Source of the DNA: Holosporales bacterium
GTDB lineage: Bacteria; Pseudomonadota; Alphaproteobacteria; UBA3830; JAIRMZ01
DNA: 26,752 nt
Assembly: GCA_031255325.1 (NCBI GenBank)
Contig: JAIRST010000048.1
Location: forward strand, 1-26,752
Reading direction: 5' to 3'
Every line of letters starts with the position of its first letter. Position 1 is the first letter of the stretch. Positions 25,487-26,752 of the stretch are shown piece by piece. The notes beneath the pieces were generated by a model. It was not told where the DNA came from. It saw only the letters and a list, made by a program, of their open reading frames with translations, and ran no database searches. The position numbers were made by a program, and so were the translations under genes.

Positions 25487-26752
25487 TGTTCGCGCTGACG
25501 TCTCCCTTTGCACCTGCCGGAGACCAACCAACCGCCATAAAAGAGCTGATACAAGGAATTTTGCAAGGCGAACGCAACCAAGTTCTTTTGGGGGTTACGG
25601 GATCTGGAAAGACCTTTACAATGGCGCATGTCATTCAAGCGCTCAATCGCTCAACTCTTATCTTGGCGCCAAACAAGACTCTTGCCGCACAATTATACGG
25701 CGAGATGAGAGGATTTTTCCCTCAGAACGCTGTGGAATATTTCGTATCGTATTATGATTATTACCAACCTGAAGCATATGTCCCGCGCACGGATACCTAT
25801 ATCGAGAAAGAAGCAACTATCAATGAACAGATTGATCGGATGCGTCATGCTGCGACACGTTCTCTTCTTGAACGTAAAGACGTTATCATTGTTGCAAGTG
25901 TTTCATGCATTTATGGCATTGGTGATCGAGACGCCTATAGCGCGATGACCCTACAGCTTGAGAAGGGACAAATATATCAACATAATAAATTACTCAGCAA
26001 GCTCGTCGATCTACAATATACGCGTAATGACATGGTGTTGAATCGTGGCCAATTCCGGGTACTAGGAGACACTATCGAAATCTATCCCTCACATGCAGAG
26101 GGGTTTACGTGGCGCCTTTCTTTATTTGATGATGAAATCGAAGCGATATCAGAAGTTAATGCCCTTACAGGGAAAAAGCAAGCTGCTGTTGATAGCATCA
26201 AACTTTATGCGAACAAGCATTTTGTGACAACAGCAGACCGTTTACCTGGTATCATTGCCGGAATACAAGAAGATCTGGCAGTACGGTATAAAGAACTGAA
26301 AGATGCGGGGAAATTGCTTGAAGCACAGCGCCTGAATGAGCGTATCAGTTTCGACATCGAGATGCTGCAAGCAACTGGCCATTGCCAGGGAATTGAGAAC
26401 TACTCACGCTATCTTACGGGCCGTCAACCTGGAGCTCCTCCTCCAACGCTTTTTGAGTATTTGCCTGCTGACGCTTTGCTCATTGTCGATGAAAGCCACG
26501 TTGCAGTTCCGCAAATTGGTAGTATGTACCGAGGCGACCAGGCGCGAAAAACAACGCTTAGCGACTATGGTTTTCGCCTTCCTTCTTGTGTAGATAATCG
26601 CCCATTAAAATTCGAAGAATGGGATACTTTACGCCCACAAACGATTTTTGTTTCGGCAACACCTGGTCCATGGGAATTAGAGCGCACACAAGGTGCCTAT
26701 GTTGAACAGGTCATCCGTCCTACAGGTTTGATAGATCCTGCATGCATCATCC
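25486..26752 (+). CDS. uvrB: Excinuclease ABC subunit B (5' part, runs off window)
   Basis: The first 422 codons of the nucleotide-excision-repair helicase-like subunit that verifies damage after UvrA and recruits UvrC. FAPAGDQPTAI (8-18) is the typical start. Walker A is GVTGSGKT (36-43). The beta-hairpin region YYDYYQPEAYVP begins at 90 and is followed by RTDTYIEKEA. Helicase motif II appears as VDESHV, and the YRGDQARK and SATPGPWE segments follow. The reading frame is clean to the window end; the remaining third of a typical protein of about 670 residues lies beyond. ATG 25486 shares one base with the stop of the flavoprotein gene, so the two are coupled. No LexA-like box is visible immediately upstream. 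Confidence 0.97.
   Translation, partial: MFALTSPFAPAGDQPTAIKELIQGILQGERNQVLLGVTGSGKTFTMAHVIQALNRSTLILAPNKTLAAQLYGEMRGFFPQNAVEYFVSYYDYYQPEAYVPRTDTYIEKEATINEQIDRMRHAATRSLLERKDVIIVASVSCIYGIGDRDAYSAMTLQLEKGQIYQHNKLLSKLVDLQYTRNDMVLNRGQFRVLGDTIEIYPSHAEGFTWRLSLFDDEIEAISEVNALTGKKQAAVDSIKLYANKHFVTTADRLPGIIAGIQEDLAVRYKELKDAGKLLEAQRLNERISFDIEMLQATGHCQGIENYSRYLTGRQPGAPPPTLFEYLPADALLIVDESHVAVPQIGSMYRGDQARKTTLSDYGFRLPSCVDNRPLKFEEWDTLRPQTIFVSATPGPWELERTQGAYVEQVIRPTGLIDPACII

Noticed and set aside
1..26752. tRNA or rRNA genes, CRISPR arrays, insertion sequences, phage genes
   Set aside because: Reading the intergenic regions, I saw no cloverleaf-like sequence with a T-arm motif, no regular direct repeats with spacers, and no transposase, integrase or phage protein motifs.

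Overview
The window is a 26.75 kb stretch of bacterial chromosome with moderate-to-low GC, using the standard bacterial code (TGA ends folB, the hydrolase, tkt, gap, the HU gene and dnaJ). The gene content, an alphaproteobacterial-type heat-shock promoter pattern in front of dnaK, a fused folK-folP, and about 1 kb of apparently decayed DNA suggest an alphaproteobacterium with a host-associated, shrinking genome, such as a Holosporales or Rickettsiales relative. That placement is inference from gene content, not a phylogeny.

Layout. (1) 1-201: open 3' end of a gene resembling the C-terminus of DNA polymerase III delta (holA), then trxB (+), facing an acetoacetyl-CoA synthetase gene (-) with only 3 bp between the two stop codons. 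(2) 3131-4205: gene-poor DNA holding an orphan signal-peptide ORF and imperfect inverted repeats. (3) 4206-5756: folB and fused folKP (+), three successive steps of folate synthesis. (4) 6012-12945: a minus-strand block of several units: a membrane-anchored alpha/beta hydrolase with an overlapping GT4 glycosyltransferase; tkt overlapping gap; an HU gene with its own promoter and terminator; and rnhA followed by cutA. (5) 13097-17216: dnaK, dnaJ and an RluC-type pseudouridine synthase (+). (6) 17350-22063: a periplasmic adaptor and an RND transporter (+). (7) 22106-26752: an Xaa-Pro aminopeptidase, a nitronate-monooxygenase-family flavoprotein and the first 422 codons of uvrB (+), which runs off the window.

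Most genes are ordinary housekeeping functions and I found no convincing new defence, mobile or secretion system. The most interesting points are: an in-frame TGA that cuts the RND pump before its last two membrane helices although the rest of the frame is intact; a 38-residue tandem duplication in a long charged C-terminal tail of the partner adaptor, whose copies differ by six transitions only; a compact dihydropteroate synthase domain lacking a canonical motif and carrying STHPG instead of STRPG; and the roughly 1 kb gene-poor block. No tRNA, rRNA, CRISPR array, insertion sequence or transposase was seen.
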